This document shows, piece after piece, positions 33,613 through 42,825 of a stretch of DNA of 64,000 nucleotides. The position numbers and the translations under genes were made by a program. The notes beneath the pieces were generated by a model that saw nothing but the letters and a program-made list of their open reading frames with translations, ran no database searches and had not been told where the DNA came from. Location: assembly GCA_030148505.1 (NCBI GenBank), contig JASBTI010000046.1, forward strand, positions 1 through 64,000, given 5' to 3'. The stretch comes from Rhodanobacter sp. (GTDB lineage: Bacteria > Pseudomonadota > Gammaproteobacteria > Xanthomonadales > Rhodanobacteraceae). Numbering within the stretch: the first letter of the stretch is position 1; each line of letters opens with the position of its first letter.

Positions 33613-35184
33613 TCAGCGCGTTGCCGCGGTGCGGAACCGGGGTGGACGACGGGCAGGGCTGGCATGTTCGAAGCCGCTGGCGATTTGGATCAGGGTCGGT
33701 TCGCTCCATTTCGCGCCGAAGAAGCTGATGCCCACCGGCAGGCCGTGTACGAAGCCCATCGGCACACTGATGTCGGGGTAACCGGCGACCGCCGCTTCGC
33801 CGGCGCTGCCGCCGGGGAAGTGGCTGCCGTTGACCAGGTCGAGGCTCCAGGCCGGTCCGGTAGTGGGCGCCACCAGAGCATCCAGATGATGAGCCGCCAG
33901 CGCCGCGTCAATGCCCTCGGGGCCGGCCAGACGTTTGGCCTCGGCGCGGGCCTTGCGATAGGCCGGTTCAGTCAGTGGGCCGCGTGCCTCGGCCTCGATC
34001 ATCAGCTGCTGGCCAAACCAGGGCATTTCCTCGGCAGCGTGGGCCTTGTTGAAGGCGATGATATCGGCCAGCGAATGCACCTTCAGCCCGCTGCGTGTGG
34101 CCAGGTAGGCATTAAGATCGTGCTTGAACTCGTAGGAGGTGGCGAGATTTTCGTCATCGTCAAATGCATGCAGGTGCGGGATGGTTACCGGGTCGACGAT
34201 GATCGCCCCCGCGGCACGCATCGCGGCAAGCGCCTGTTCGAATACCTGATCGGTGGCGGGGCTGTAGCCGGTGAGGGCGCGCACCACGCCGATGCGCTTG
34301 CCGCTGAGACCGTGCGGGTCGACGAAACGGCTGTAGTCGGTGGCGTGGCGGTCGGCATTGGCGGTAGCCGGGTCGCGTGGGTCGCTGCCCGCGATCACGG
34401 TGAGCAGGGCGGCCGCGTCGGCCACGCTGCGGGCCAGCGGGCCCGGCGTGTCCTGTTCGCGGGTCACCGGTACGATACCGGCACGGCTGACCAGACCGAG
34501 GGTGGGTTTGATGCCGACGATGCCGTTGATGGACGAAGGACAGACGATCGAGCCGTCCGTCTCGGTGCCGACCGCAACTGGCACATAGCCGGCCGCCACG
34601 GCCACCGCCGGACCGGAGCTCGAGCCGCAGGCCGTGCGGGTAATCACATAGGGGTTGTGGGTCAGGCCGCCGCGTCCGCTCCAGCCACCGGTGGCATGGA
34701 AGCCGCGGTAGTTGGCCCATTCGCTCATGTTGCCCTTGCCCAGGATGATCATCCCGGCGGCGCGCATCTTCGCCACCACGGTGGCATCGCGCGCCGCCGG
34801 CGTGCCGACCATGGCCAGCGAGCCGGCGGTGGTCTGCATGCGGTCGGCGGTGTCGATATTGTCCTTGAGCACCGCGGGAATGCCCCATAGCGGCCCCTTT
34901 GGGGACGTCGCGCCGGCCTTCGTCTGGAGTCGGGTGGCATCGCTCAGTGCATCGGGGTTGAGCTGGATGATGGCATTGAGACGCGGCCCGTGTTGATCGA
35001 ACGCCCGTACCCGGGCTAGGGCTTCGAGGGTCAGCGCGGCGGGCGTCAAGCTGCCGTGCAGCATCGCGTCATGCAACTGCACGGTGCTGGCATCGCTGCC
35101 TAGTACAGGTGTGGCGGCATGGCTGCTGAGGGCTGGCAACAGCGTCAGTCCGGCAAGGGCCAGCGTGCGGAATGTCAGATGCAT
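33613..35184 (-). CDS. Secreted amidase (amidase signature family)
   Basis: This 523-aa protein has signal peptide MHLTFRTLALAGLTLLPALS cut near HAA. The Ser-cisSer-Lys triad is visible: Lys in GIPAVLKDNID, the Ser-rich segment TACGSSSGPAVAVAAG, and ETDGSIVCPSSINGIVGIKP with the nucleophile. It would hydrolyse amides in the periplasm. ATG 35184 is preferred over the longer open frame because the signal peptide starts there. It converges on the carboxylesterase gene. The substrate is unknown. Confidence 0.93.
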   Translation of the reverse strand: MHLTFRTLALAGLTLLPALSSHAATPVLGSDASTVQLHDAMLHGSLTPAALTLEALARVRAFDQHGPRLNAIIQLNPDALSDATRLQTKAGATSPKGPLWGIPAVLKDNIDTADRMQTTAGSLAMVGTPAARDATVVAKMRAAGMIILGKGNMSEWANYRGFHATGGWSGRGGLTHNPYVITRTACGSSSGPAVAVAAGYVPVAVGTETDGSIVCPSSINGIVGIKPTLGLVSRAGIVPVTREQDTPGPLARSVADAAALLTVIAGSDPRDPATANADRHATDYSRFVDPHGLSGKRIGVVRALTGYSPATDQVFEQALAAMRAAGAIIVDPVTIPHLHAFDDDENLATSYEFKHDLNAYLATRSGLKVHSLADIIAFNKAHAAEEMPWFGQQLMIEAEARGPLTEPAYRKARAEAKRLAGPEGIDAALAAHHLDALVAPTTGPAWSLDLVNGSHFPGGSAGEAAVAGYPDISVPMGFVHGLPVGISFFGAKWSEPTLIQIASGFEHASPARRPPRFRTAATR

Positions 35185-35317
35185 GAGCGGAATCCGAAAA
35201 TAGACCGCTTCAGTGTGCCGTATCGGCCGCGCGGAAGGGAAACGGTCCGTCGTCCTTTGCGTCAATGCGTCGGCCGTACCGCGTGGGTGGTGACTGCCGC
35301 CATCAGTCCGTTCGCCA

Positions 35318-36610
35318 TCAGTCCGTTGCCGGGTCGCCTTGTATGCCGCCATGGCGGCGCCGGCTTTTGGCGCCGTAGAGGGCGGCGTCCGCCACTTCGA
35401 TCAAGGTGGCGATGTCCCTGCCATCCTCGGGCGCGTTGGCGATGCCGATGCTGACGGTAGGATAGGCGGGTTCTCGGCCTGCAGCGTGATCAATCGACTG
35501 CATCATCCGCTGGGCAATCTGGCGGGCCTGCGTCTTGTCTGCGTCGGGAAGAATGATCAGAAATTCATCGCCTCCATAGCGGCCCGCGCGATCGGTGTCG
35601 CGCAAGGACTCCCGCATTTTGGCGGCGACCCATTGCAGCGCCCGATCGCCGGCGCTATGGCCGAATTGGTCGTTGATCGCCTTGAAGCGATTGAGGTCGA
35701 CCATGAAGATGCTGAGCGGTTGCTGCCGATGTGTATGAGTGTCGAGTTCGGCCTCCAGCGACGCCAGAATGCCGCGGCGATTGAGCATGCCAGTCAAGGG
35801 ATCTTCGGCAGCTTCCGTCAGCAGGGTCTGACGCGAGGCCTCCCACTGTTCCGCCATCGCGTTGAAGCGTTCGCCGAGGGCGGTCAATTCGTCGTTGCCG
35901 GTGACCGGAAGCCGTATGCCCATCTTGCCCGCGCCAAGGCTTTGGGCCGCCTGACCGATTTCCCGGATGGGACGCAGCAGCGAATGCAGAAACGCAGCAA
36001 GTAGCAAAGCTGCTGCCGACAAGGTAATGATCCAGCTCCACATCAACCATCTCAGTTGCGAATGACGGGCTGCCACTGCGCGCATGTAGCGGGCCTGCAC
36101 GAGTAGGGCCAGTTCCCTGCGTGCTTGACCGATCTCGCGAATGGACTGCTGGAGCTCCTGACGGTCCAGATTGTCGGCAGCCCGACCGTCCCTGGGATGA
36201 AGCGACCGCACCTGCTCGATCAAGCGCTTTATCGAAGGGCGTGCCTTGCGCCATGCCTGCTGGGCCGAGAGCACCGTGTGCTCGGGCAGGTCGCCACGGT
36301 GATCGCTGCTTTCAATGTTGCTGAAGGTGTTGTCGATGTTGTCGGTGAGGCCACCAAAGTCGGGTATGGATTCATTGGACTGTGCCTCCAGTTCATCAAC
36401 CAGGGCGCGCTGCAGGTAGTGCTCCAGGGTGGTCAGTGGCAGCAAGGTGTGGATGGACTCTTCCACCGAATCGCGGAAGGCGGTTTCCTGATCGTTCAAG
36501 ATGATCGCGCTGACCGCGCTGAGCACAACCATCGGTAACAGCAGCAACATCGCAATGGCGACGATGCGCTGACCGACGGAAAATTGCCGGAGTTGTCGTT
36601 CTAGAAGCAT
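35318..36610 (-). CDS. Membrane diguanylate cyclase (HAMP-GGDEF)
   Basis: A 430-aa protein with one membrane helix at about 15-35 (VAIAMLLLLPMVVLSAVSAI), a periplasmic helical sensor, a second helix (MWSWIITLSAAALLLAAFLH) and a HAMP linker. The GGDEF domain has active site GRYGGDEFLIILPDA and DPLTGMLNRRG. It makes c-di-GMP. The usual inhibitory RxxD site five residues before GGDEF is present (RDTD). The start is uncertain: ATG 36610 gives a normal short cytoplasmic N-terminus, while ATG 36697 would add 29 residues. Neither has a good ribosome site. It is divergent from the trehalase gene. Confidence 0.9.
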   Translation of the reverse strand: MLLERQLRQFSVGQRIVAIAMLLLLPMVVLSAVSAIILNDQETAFRDSVEESIHTLLPLTTLEHYLQRALVDELEAQSNESIPDFGGLTDNIDNTFSNIESSDHRGDLPEHTVLSAQQAWRKARPSIKRLIEQVRSLHPRDGRAADNLDRQELQQSIREIGQARRELALLVQARYMRAVAARHSQLRWLMWSWIITLSAAALLLAAFLHSLLRPIREIGQAAQSLGAGKMGIRLPVTGNDELTALGERFNAMAEQWEASRQTLLTEAAEDPLTGMLNRRGILASLEAELDTHTHRQQPLSIFMVDLNRFKAINDQFGHSAGDRALQWVAAKMRESLRDTDRAGRYGGDEFLIILPDADKTQARQIAQRMMQSIDHAAGREPAYPTVSIGIANAPEDGRDIATLIEVADAALYGAKSRRRHGGIQGDPATD

Positions 36611-36824
36611 GAGGGCATTGAGATCCTTGGATACGGGTGAGCTGACGGTCTGTGGAGCGGTGGTCACAAGTGCCGGCGATGCCCCGCTTCCTGCCATGGG
36701 CGTGACAAGATCTTCAGCCGCGGCGGTTTTCGTTGGGACTGCGTGTCGGAGGTGGTTTCAGAGCCCGTGGTTGCGCTACCGTTTCCGCGGTCCTCGAACA
36801 CATGCAGATGATGGTGGGATGTTG

Positions 36825-38492
36825 ATGAAAGATTTCTGGCGTTTTCCCCTGGGCATTCTCGGCGCACTGCTGGCCAGCACTGTGTCGGCCAACCCGCCGG
36901 ATTCCTTAAAGACACGTGCCTACATTGATCATGCCTGGGCCACCCTGACCCGCTCAATGGAAGACTGCTCCGCCTTGCGCGACAGCAAGCTGGCGACGCG
37001 TCCGGTGCTGTACCTGCCGGCGGAGCTGCCGAGACCGGCGCAGCTCGACGGCATCCGTCGGCGTTGCCATGTCGATGTGCGGGTGTTGCCGCAAGTAATC
37101 GGCCAGCTTGGCGATCTTTCGCCGCTGAAGCTACCGGTGCAGGGGTTGCTCTATTTGCCGCATCCGTATGTGGTGCCGGGCGGCTTCTTCAACGAAATGT
37201 ATGGCTGGGACAGCTACTTCATCGTGCTGGGCCTGATCGCCGATCATCACGACACGCTGGCTCGGGGCATGGTCGACAACGCCTTGTTCGAGGTGCAGCA
37301 CTACGGCGCGGTGCTGAATGCCAATCGCAGCTATTACCTGACCCGTTCGCAGCCCCCGTTTCTGTCCTCGATGATTCGCGCGGTGCTGGATGATCCGGCC
37401 AGTTTCCGCGACCCGGCCGCCGCACGTGCATGGCTGGCGCATGCGTATCCGCTGGCCGTCCGCGACCATGCCACCTGGCTGCGCCGAAAGCACCGCGCCG
37501 GGGATACCGGCCTGGCGCGCTACTACGGCTACGGCGGTGCCAGTCCGGTGCTGGAGATGCACAACAGCGATTATCTGCGCGGCGTGATCGACTGGCTGTT
37601 GGCCCACCGCGCAGCGGATCGCGGCTACCTGGTCAAGGCATCCGAACATCCTGGCTCGGCCGAAGCCGAACGACTGCGAATAACCAGTTGCGATGTGCGG
37701 GCGTCGAAAGTTTGCGCTGGCGCGTGGTCAAAGGGCTACCGCTTGAGCGCGGATTACTACCTCGGCGACCGCGCGATGCGCGAGTCCGGTTTCGACACCA
37801 CGTTCCGGATGGGGCCGTTCGGCGGTTCCACCCATCACTACGCACCGGTGGATCTGAACGGCTTGCTGTACCGCTATGAGCGCGACCTGCACGATTTTGC
37901 CACACGCCTGGGGCGCAAGGCCGATGCCGCGCACTGGGCCGACGTTGCCGCGGCCCGTCGCACGGCTATCAACAAGTACCTGTGGCGGCCTGATCGCGGC
38001 ATGTACATGGACTACGATTTCGTCGCCGGCAAGCCGTCAGACTATGCCTTTGTCACCACGTTCTATCCGTTGTGGGCCGGGGTAGCCTCCAAGGCGCAGG
38101 CTGCGGCGTTGGAGTCCAGACTGGGCTTGTTCGAGCGCAAGGGTGGTTTGCAGATGAGCGATCATGTCAGCGGCGCGCAGTGGGATGCCCCGTTCGGCTG
38201 GGCGCCGACCAACTGGCTGGCCGTCGATGGCCTGAATCATTATGGTTTCCATGCCGATGCCCGCCGTATCGCGCGGAAATTCACCGCCACCATTGATCGC
38301 AGTCTCGCCGCGGACGGCACCATCCGTGAAAAATACAACATGGTCAGCGCTAACGCCGATGTAAGGATCACCGCCGGCTACAAGGCCAATGTGATCGGAT
38401 TCGGCTGGACCAACGCGGTGTATCTGAAGCTGCGCCAACTGCTGGACGCGTCGCCCTCCGCGGTGATGCTGCATCGCCAGCCGCGACCCTGA
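36825..38492 (+). CDS. treA: Periplasmic trehalase (GH37)
   Basis: This 555-aa protein has a signal peptide (KDFWRFPLGILGALLASTVS, cut near ANPP). Both trehalase signatures are present: PGGFFNEMYGWDSY (118-131) and QWDAPFGWAP (452-461). It hydrolyses trehalose to two glucose in the periplasm. GGTGGG lies 6 nt before ATG 36825; ATG 36819 two codons upstream is possible. The gene stands alone, divergent from the diguanylate cyclase gene. The length agrees with E. coli TreA. Confidence 0.95.
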   Translation: MKDFWRFPLGILGALLASTVSANPPDSLKTRAYIDHAWATLTRSMEDCSALRDSKLATRPVLYLPAELPRPAQLDGIRRRCHVDVRVLPQVIGQLGDLSPLKLPVQGLLYLPHPYVVPGGFFNEMYGWDSYFIVLGLIADHHDTLARGMVDNALFEVQHYGAVLNANRSYYLTRSQPPFLSSMIRAVLDDPASFRDPAAARAWLAHAYPLAVRDHATWLRRKHRAGDTGLARYYGYGGASPVLEMHNSDYLRGVIDWLLAHRAADRGYLVKASEHPGSAEAERLRITSCDVRASKVCAGAWSKGYRLSADYYLGDRAMRESGFDTTFRMGPFGGSTHHYAPVDLNGLLYRYERDLHDFATRLGRKADAAHWADVAAARRTAINKYLWRPDRGMYMDYDFVAGKPSDYAFVTTFYPLWAGVASKAQAAALESRLGLFERKGGLQMSDHVSGAQWDAPFGWAPTNWLAVDGLNHYGFHADARRIARKFTATIDRSLAADGTIREKYNMVSANADVRITAGYKANVIGFGWTNAVYLKLRQLLDASPSAVMLHRQPRP

Positions 38493-38526
38493 GTTGCCGT
38501 TGTCAGTGGGCCATTTTGGGCGAGGT

Positions 38527-39066
38527 TCAGGACCGTTTCGGGGCGCGTCGTGGCTTGCGCGGCCCCGGGGCGGAATGCGGTCCCTGGTCGGCGTCGACTT
38601 CATCGATCCAGCCGGCGCGCGAGCCGGGAAAAGCGTCGGCATACGGCACGTACGGTTTGATATCGAGAATTGGGGTGCCGTCGAGCAGATCCATGCCACG
38701 GACACGCAATGAGCGCTCGCCGATCGCCATCAATTCCACGGCAGAGAGGCCAAGCGGGTTGGGGCGGTGGGGCGAGCGGGTGGCCAGCACGCTGCGCTTG
38801 CCGCCACCCCGGGGCGGTTTCACCTCGGGTTTCCACCCCTCGCTGCGATGAAACTAGAAGACCAGCCAGATCCGTTCGAAACCGGCCAGGTCACGGAACG
38901 CCGCCGCCGGGAAATCCGCCACAAATTCGACCATGGCTTCGGCCACCGCGCCGGTTTCGGTGCCCTGCACCACACTGGACTGGTGCGGCGCATCGATGCG
39001 CCGCGTATAGGGCGAACGGACGAAGGCGATCGGATGGCAAGTGCAGTGGCAGGGTGTCTCAGGCAT
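38527..39066 (-). pseudogene. trmO: trmO (tsaA/yaeB) tRNA methyltransferase gene with a nonsense codon
   Basis: The minus-strand frame from ATG 39066 encodes IAFVRSPYTRRIDAPHQSSV, then RDLAGFERIWLVF, and meets TAG at 38854-38856 (codon 71). The same frame continues FHRSEGWKPEVKPP, RGGGKRSVLATRSPHRPNPL, GLSAVEL, DILDIKPYVPYADAFP-like sequence to 38527. Family members have Trp at the stop (WLVFWFHR-like), so one G-to-A change (TGG to TAG) explains it. Intact TrmO uses SAM to N6-methylate t6A37 in tRNA-Thr. The rest of the frame is undamaged, so the change is recent, suppressed, or a sequencing error. Confidence 0.85.
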
Positions 39067-39210
39067 GGCGGTGGCATCCGGTCGTGGGCGGCAGATTATC
39101 CCACCCTGTGGCTTTCCCGGCCTCGCGCCGGTTGATGGAGTGGTTCGGGACTACTTTCCAAATGGCGCGTGCGCGTGCACCATGCTCGCCCGACCCGCGA
39201 TGGCCCACGC

Positions 39211-39753
39211 ATGAGCAGCTTCGACGACGGTTTCGACCACGAGCATGATTCCGACCATGACTTCGACGAGGACGATGACTCGACGGAGTCCCGCGTCTGG
39301 CAGTTGTTGTTGCTGATCAACCCCGGCGACGAGGACGCCGCGCTGCAACAGTTTGCCGACTACCGTGAAGCCGCGGCCGATATCGATGTGAACGATCTGG
39401 TGCCGATCGAGGTGATCGGCCGGGTGATCGATTGGCGCGCCGGTTTCATCGTGGATGCGCACGATCTGCGCGCGCTGATGCAGGCGATCGACGAATTGGC
39501 GTCGCGCTGGAATCTGACGGTCGACTGGAACGGCGACCCGGACGACGACGGTTTCTTCGACGACCTCGATGCCGCCGAGCTGTTCTCGATCGCCTACGAC
39601 CGTCTCGCCGAGTTCGGCTACACGCTGTGGGCCTGGGAAACCGAAGACGACTGTCTCGCCGGTTGGATGACCTTGACCCGCGACGGCGAGCCATTGCGCG
39701 AGCTGGCCACAGCGCTGGACATCAATCTTCGTCTGGGTAGCGAGGTAAGCTGA
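39211..39753 (+). CDS. DUF6630-like acidic protein
   Basis: A 180-aa protein starting with a very acidic, His-rich tract (SSFDDGFDHEHDSDHDFDED). A conserved domain follows: SRVWQLLLLINPGDEDAALQ, VIGRVIDWRAGFIVDAHDLR, LTVDWNGDPDDDGFFDDL and GYTLWAWETEDDCLAGWMTL. I recognise this as the DUF6630 family of Xanthomonadales, function unknown. The start at 39211 lacks a clear ribosome site. The HAD hydrolase gene follows after 50 nt on the same strand. Confidence 0.78.
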   Translation: MSSFDDGFDHEHDSDHDFDEDDDSTESRVWQLLLLINPGDEDAALQQFADYREAAADIDVNDLVPIEVIGRVIDWRAGFIVDAHDLRALMQAIDELASRWNLTVDWNGDPDDDGFFDDLDAAELFSIAYDRLAEFGYTLWAWETEDDCLAGWMTLTRDGEPLRELATALDINLRLGSEVS

Positions 39754-39803
39754 TTGAACCGGCGGGTTGCTGTTCCCCTGCAGGCGGACAAGAGAGGGTT
39801 GCC

Positions 39804-40514
39804 ATGCTGCAACTGATCGGCTTCGACGGCGATGACACGTTATGGCATAGCGAGGGTTACTACCGCGAGGCGAATGACGCGTTTGCCCGGATCATCGGCC
39901 GGTATGTCGATCTCGACGACGTGCACCAGCAGATGCTGGCCACCGAGCGGCGCAACCTCAAGCTGTTCGGTTACGGCGCCAAGGGCATGACGCTGTCGAT
40001 GGTGGAGACCGCGATTGCGGTGACCGATCAGCGCATCTCCGCTGCGGACATTCACCGGCTGGTGGCGCTCGGCAAGGCGGTATTGCAGCATCCGGTGGAA
40101 CTGTTGCCAGGCGTCCGCGAAGCGGTGGAGGCGGTGGCGCAGCATCACCCGGTGGTGTTGATTACCAAGGGTGACCTGTTCCACCAGGAGCAGAAGGTTG
40201 CCAGCTCGGGTCTGGCCGGTCTGTTCCAGCGCATCGAGATCGTTTCGGAGAAAGACGCCGCAAGCTACCGGCGCGTGCTGGGTGAGTTCAACCTGCAGCC
40301 GGCGCAGTTCGCGATGGTGGGCAACTCGCTGCGCTCGGATATCGAACCGGTAGTGCGCCTCGGCGGCTGGGGCGTGCACATGCCGTATCATCTGACCTGG
40401 GCGCATGAGCTGGAGCATGCTCTGGGCGATGACGAGCCACGCTTCATCACGGTAGACGCGCCGTCCGCGATTGCGGCGGCAGTAGCGCAGTTGAGCGAGC
40501 GTTCCTCGCTCTGA
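39804..40514 (+). CDS. HAD-family hydrolase
   Basis: A 236-aa haloacid dehalogenase-superfamily protein. Motif I is FDGDDTLWHSE (DxD nucleophile), motif II is VVLITKGD, and motif III/IV are in KDAASYRRVL and MVGNSLRSDIEP. A helical cap lies between about 20 and 95. It is likely a phosphatase for a small phosphorylated metabolite. A GAGAGGGTTGCC ribosome site precedes ATG 39804. The substrate cannot be read from sequence. Confidence 0.9.
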   Translation: MLQLIGFDGDDTLWHSEGYYREANDAFARIIGRYVDLDDVHQQMLATERRNLKLFGYGAKGMTLSMVETAIAVTDQRISAADIHRLVALGKAVLQHPVELLPGVREAVEAVAQHHPVVLITKGDLFHQEQKVASSGLAGLFQRIEIVSEKDAASYRRVLGEFNLQPAQFAMVGNSLRSDIEPVVRLGGWGVHMPYHLTWAHELEHALGDDEPRFITVDAPSAIAAAVAQLSERSSL

Positions 40515-40543
40515 GCGTGCCTGGGGGGTGCGCTGCGCTGCCG

Positions 40544-40822
40544 TCAAGCGCTGTTGTCTGGCGCGGCCTCATCGTCAAAGCCGGTATAGCCGTCGGGGAA
40601 GATCGGAGTGCCATCATCTTCGAGGCCGCTCATCTCGGCGAGCGCCTTGGCCGCGGCTGCCTCGGCCAGATCCCTGGCACGAAAGCTGCGGTTCTCGCAG
40701 ATGGCGTAGTAGACCGGAAAGCCATGCCCGCGCGGGGTGACTGCCAGATACGCGGTATAGCGGGAGCCTTCGAGGGTGGCGCCGGACCGGGCCAGGTAGT
40801 TGTCGAATGTGCGTTCGGCCAT
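40544..40822 (-). CDS. Small conserved hypothetical protein (92 aa)
   Basis: The frame begins MAERTFDNYLARSGATLEGS, RYTAYLAVTPRGHGFPVYYA and ends in a Glu/Asp-rich tail. No signal peptide or membrane segment. I do not recognise a named family. It is divergent from the PIN-domain gene with 65 nt between start codons. An antitoxin role for the neighbour is conceivable but there is no motif to support it. Confidence 0.6.
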   Translation of the reverse strand: MAERTFDNYLARSGATLEGSRYTAYLAVTPRGHGFPVYYAICENRSFRARDLAEAAAAKALAEMSGLEDDGTPIFPDGYTGFDDEAAPDNSA

Positions 40823-40887
40823 GCTGCTGGGTTCCACCCTCAAAGCGGCCAGTGTATCGCGCGCCGCACTTGCGTCATCATGGGACG

Positions 40888-41346
40888 ATGACTTTCGCCG
40901 ACGTGCCCATGCCGCGGATCGTGTTGGACACCAATGTGTGCCTGGATCTGTTGCTGTTCCACGACCCTGCTTGTGCGTCATTGCTGGCCGCTCTGCGCGG
41001 TGGCCGGGTTCAGGCGGTGACCCGTGATGATTGCCGCGACGAATGGCGGCGGGTGCTGCACTATCCGCAGCTGCCGATCACCGATGCCGCGCGTCCGTCG
41101 ATCAGTGCCGCATTCGACGAACTGGTCCGCCATCTTCCGGCTGGTTCGCGGGCGTCGACAGACCCGGTGCGCTTGCCGCTATGTGCCGATCCGGACGATC
41201 AGAAGTTTCTCGAGCTGGCCTTGGAATCCGGTGCGCGCTGGTTGCTCAGCAAGGATCTCGAGTTGCTGAAGCTCGGCGCTCGCACCCGTCGTGCGGGGCT
41301 GTTCGAGATCCTGCGGCCGCAGGATTGGTGCGTCGCGACCGTTTGA
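40888..41346 (+). CDS. PIN-domain protein, putative toxin ribonuclease (TIGR00305-like)
   Basis: This 152-aa PIN-domain protein has acidic residues in VLDTNVCLDLLLF (Asp), RDDCRDEWRRVL (Asp, Glu) and LCADPDDQKFLELA (Asp), as required for Mg-dependent RNA cleavage. The family is annotated as a putative toxin of toxin-antitoxin systems, yet no adjacent small antitoxin gene on the same strand is visible. ATG 40888 is used; ATG 40909 (MPRIVLD) is an alternative, and neither has a strong ribosome site. Confidence 0.85.
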   Translation: MTFADVPMPRIVLDTNVCLDLLLFHDPACASLLAALRGGRVQAVTRDDCRDEWRRVLHYPQLPITDAARPSISAAFDELVRHLPAGSRASTDPVRLPLCADPDDQKFLELALESGARWLLSKDLELLKLGARTRRAGLFEILRPQDWCVATV

Positions 41347-41407
41347 CATGATCGCAACGCATCGCGTGCTGCAATAGCCGGGCCGGCCACGCCAAGGAGA
41401 CATCGTC

Positions 41408-41611
41408 ATGTTGTTGCTCAGTCCCTGCACCATCGACTGCCCCTACTGCGGCGAAGCGGTGGAGATCGTGGTCGACACTTCGGTACCTTTTCAGCAGTAC
41501 ATCGAGGACTGTCAGGTGTGCTGTCGCCCGATCAGCCTGAGCGTGGCGATCGACGCAGATGACGCCAGCGCCGAACCCCGGGTGTACGCCACCGCCGAGA
41601 ACGAGGCGTGA
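41408..41611 (+). CDS. CPXCG-motif cysteine-rich protein
   Basis: A 67-aa protein with CPYCGEAVEIVVD near the N-terminus and CQVCCRPISLSV in the middle, giving two Cys pairs for a single zinc ribbon. It matches the CPXCG family of gammaproteobacteria, of unknown function. A strong ribosome site (AAGGAG) precedes ATG 41408. It lies 61 nt after the PIN gene on the same strand and 16 nt before the convergent nicotinamidase stop. Confidence 0.9.
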   Translation: MLLLSPCTIDCPYCGEAVEIVVDTSVPFQQYIEDCQVCCRPISLSVAIDADDASAEPRVYATAENEA

Positions 41612-41627
41612 ATCTGCAAGCCGGCCG

Positions 41628-42281
41628 TCATGCGGCGACCAGCGTGCCCGTTTCGACGAGGCTGATCCCCGCGTCCTGCAACGCGTGGCGCGTTGCCCGA
41701 TCACTGCTGGTCGTCACCGGACGGGTGAGATCCCACAGCAGATGGGTGCGCAGGCCCATCGTGACCGCGTCCTGGGCGGTCCACAGCACGCAGACATCAC
41801 GCGCCAGGCCGCAGAGATAAACCGTATCCACGCCGCGGTCGTGCAGCCAGCCGGCCAGTCCGGTGGCGGGGCGCTGGCCATGCGGGCCATGGTTTTCCCG
41901 AAAGCCGCTGTAGGAATCGATGCGCGGATCGCCGCCCTTGCGAATCACCACGTCGAGGGGCGACCAGTCGATGTCCGGATGAAGTTCGGCGCCGGCCGTG
42001 CCCTGAACACAATGATCCGGCCACAGCGTTTGTGGCTGACCGTACAGCTCGATTTGCTCGAACGGTGCGCGGCCCGGATGTGCACTGGCGAATGAGACAT
42101 GGCCGGGCGGATGCCAATCCTGGGTGGCGGCGACATGGCGAAACGCGCGCTGGCATAGCAAGCGGTCGATGCCCGGCACGATCGCATCACCTTGATGGCA
42201 AGCCAACGCGCCGCCGGGCATGAAGTCGGCCTGCACATCGACGACGATCAGGGCGGCGGTGGGTGATATCGTGTGGTTCAT
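41628..42281 (-). CDS. pncA: Nicotinamidase
   Basis: This 217-aa cysteine hydrolase has the Asp-Lys-Cys triad in VVDVQADF (Asp), VIRKGGD (Lys) and LARDVCVLWTAQDA (Cys). Metal ligands lie in QDWHPPGHVSFAS. It converts nicotinamide to nicotinate for NAD salvage in the cytoplasm and activates pyrazinamide in other bacteria. A GAGGTCGCGG ribosome site precedes ATG 42281. It is a single gene, divergent from a small membrane protein gene. Confidence 0.95.
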   Translation of the reverse strand: MNHTISPTAALIVVDVQADFMPGGALACHQGDAIVPGIDRLLCQRAFRHVAATQDWHPPGHVSFASAHPGRAPFEQIELYGQPQTLWPDHCVQGTAGAELHPDIDWSPLDVVIRKGGDPRIDSYSGFRENHGPHGQRPATGLAGWLHDRGVDTVYLCGLARDVCVLWTAQDAVTMGLRTHLLWDLTRPVTTSSDRATRHALQDAGISLVETGTLVAA

Positions 42282-42394
42282 TGCCGCGACCTCAGCAACT
42301 GAGTGGTGAGGAAGTCTAGCGCGCCGGCCGGCAAGCGCGCGTTGTGCTGGCGGCGAGCATAATGCGCCTCCGGATTACCCGCGGGAGCAGATCG

Positions 42395-42781
42395 GTGCAC
42401 TACGACCAAGCGTGGGTGGGGTACGGTATCGTCGGCGGCCTGCAGGCGGGGGCGATTTCCGCGCTGGCCGGGGCGCTGCTGTTCGTGCTGGTGCACTGGT
42501 TGGGGCGCCCCAATGGCTGGAGTATCGGCGCGCAGATCGGCTGGTCGTTTCTGCTGGCGACCCTGCTGAGCGCCGGTGGCGATCTGTGGGACATGTTCTA
42601 TCTCAACTATGCGCAGCTGCAGTCGCTGCAGTTGCTGCAAGTGAAACTGGCGCAGTTGCACGATCCCGACGGTCTCGGCATCCGTGTGTGGTGCGAGCTT
42701 GCCGGAGTGGCACTGGGCGTCGGCGTGAGCTGGCTGCTATTTCAGCTTGACTGGCGTCGCTGGCTGGGGCGGCGCGGATAG
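42395..42781 (+). CDS. Small hypothetical membrane protein (GTG start)
   Basis: A 128-aa protein beginning VHYDQAWVGYGIVGGLQAGA, with about four membrane helices (GAISALAGALLFVLVHWLG, WSFLLATLLSAGGDLWDMFY, VWCELAGVALGVGVSWLLFQ). The start is GTG 42395, set by GGGAG 7 nt upstream; an ATG at 42344 would give an unlikely basic extension. A Gln/Leu-rich loop (LQSLQLLQVKLAQL) lies in the middle. No family recognised. Confidence 0.65.
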   Translation: MHYDQAWVGYGIVGGLQAGAISALAGALLFVLVHWLGRPNGWSIGAQIGWSFLLATLLSAGGDLWDMFYLNYAQLQSLQLLQVKLAQLHDPDGLGIRVWCELAGVALGVGVSWLLFQLDWRRWLGRRG

Positions 42782-42825
42782 TACCGAATCCCGGCGGACA
42801 AGGCTCGACGACACGTTGGGCAACC

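Noticed and set aside
33424-34890. Long open frame opposite the amidase gene
   Set aside because: It is a shadow of the GC-rich amidase frame; no ribosome site or family features, and the amidase has clear catalytic motifs.
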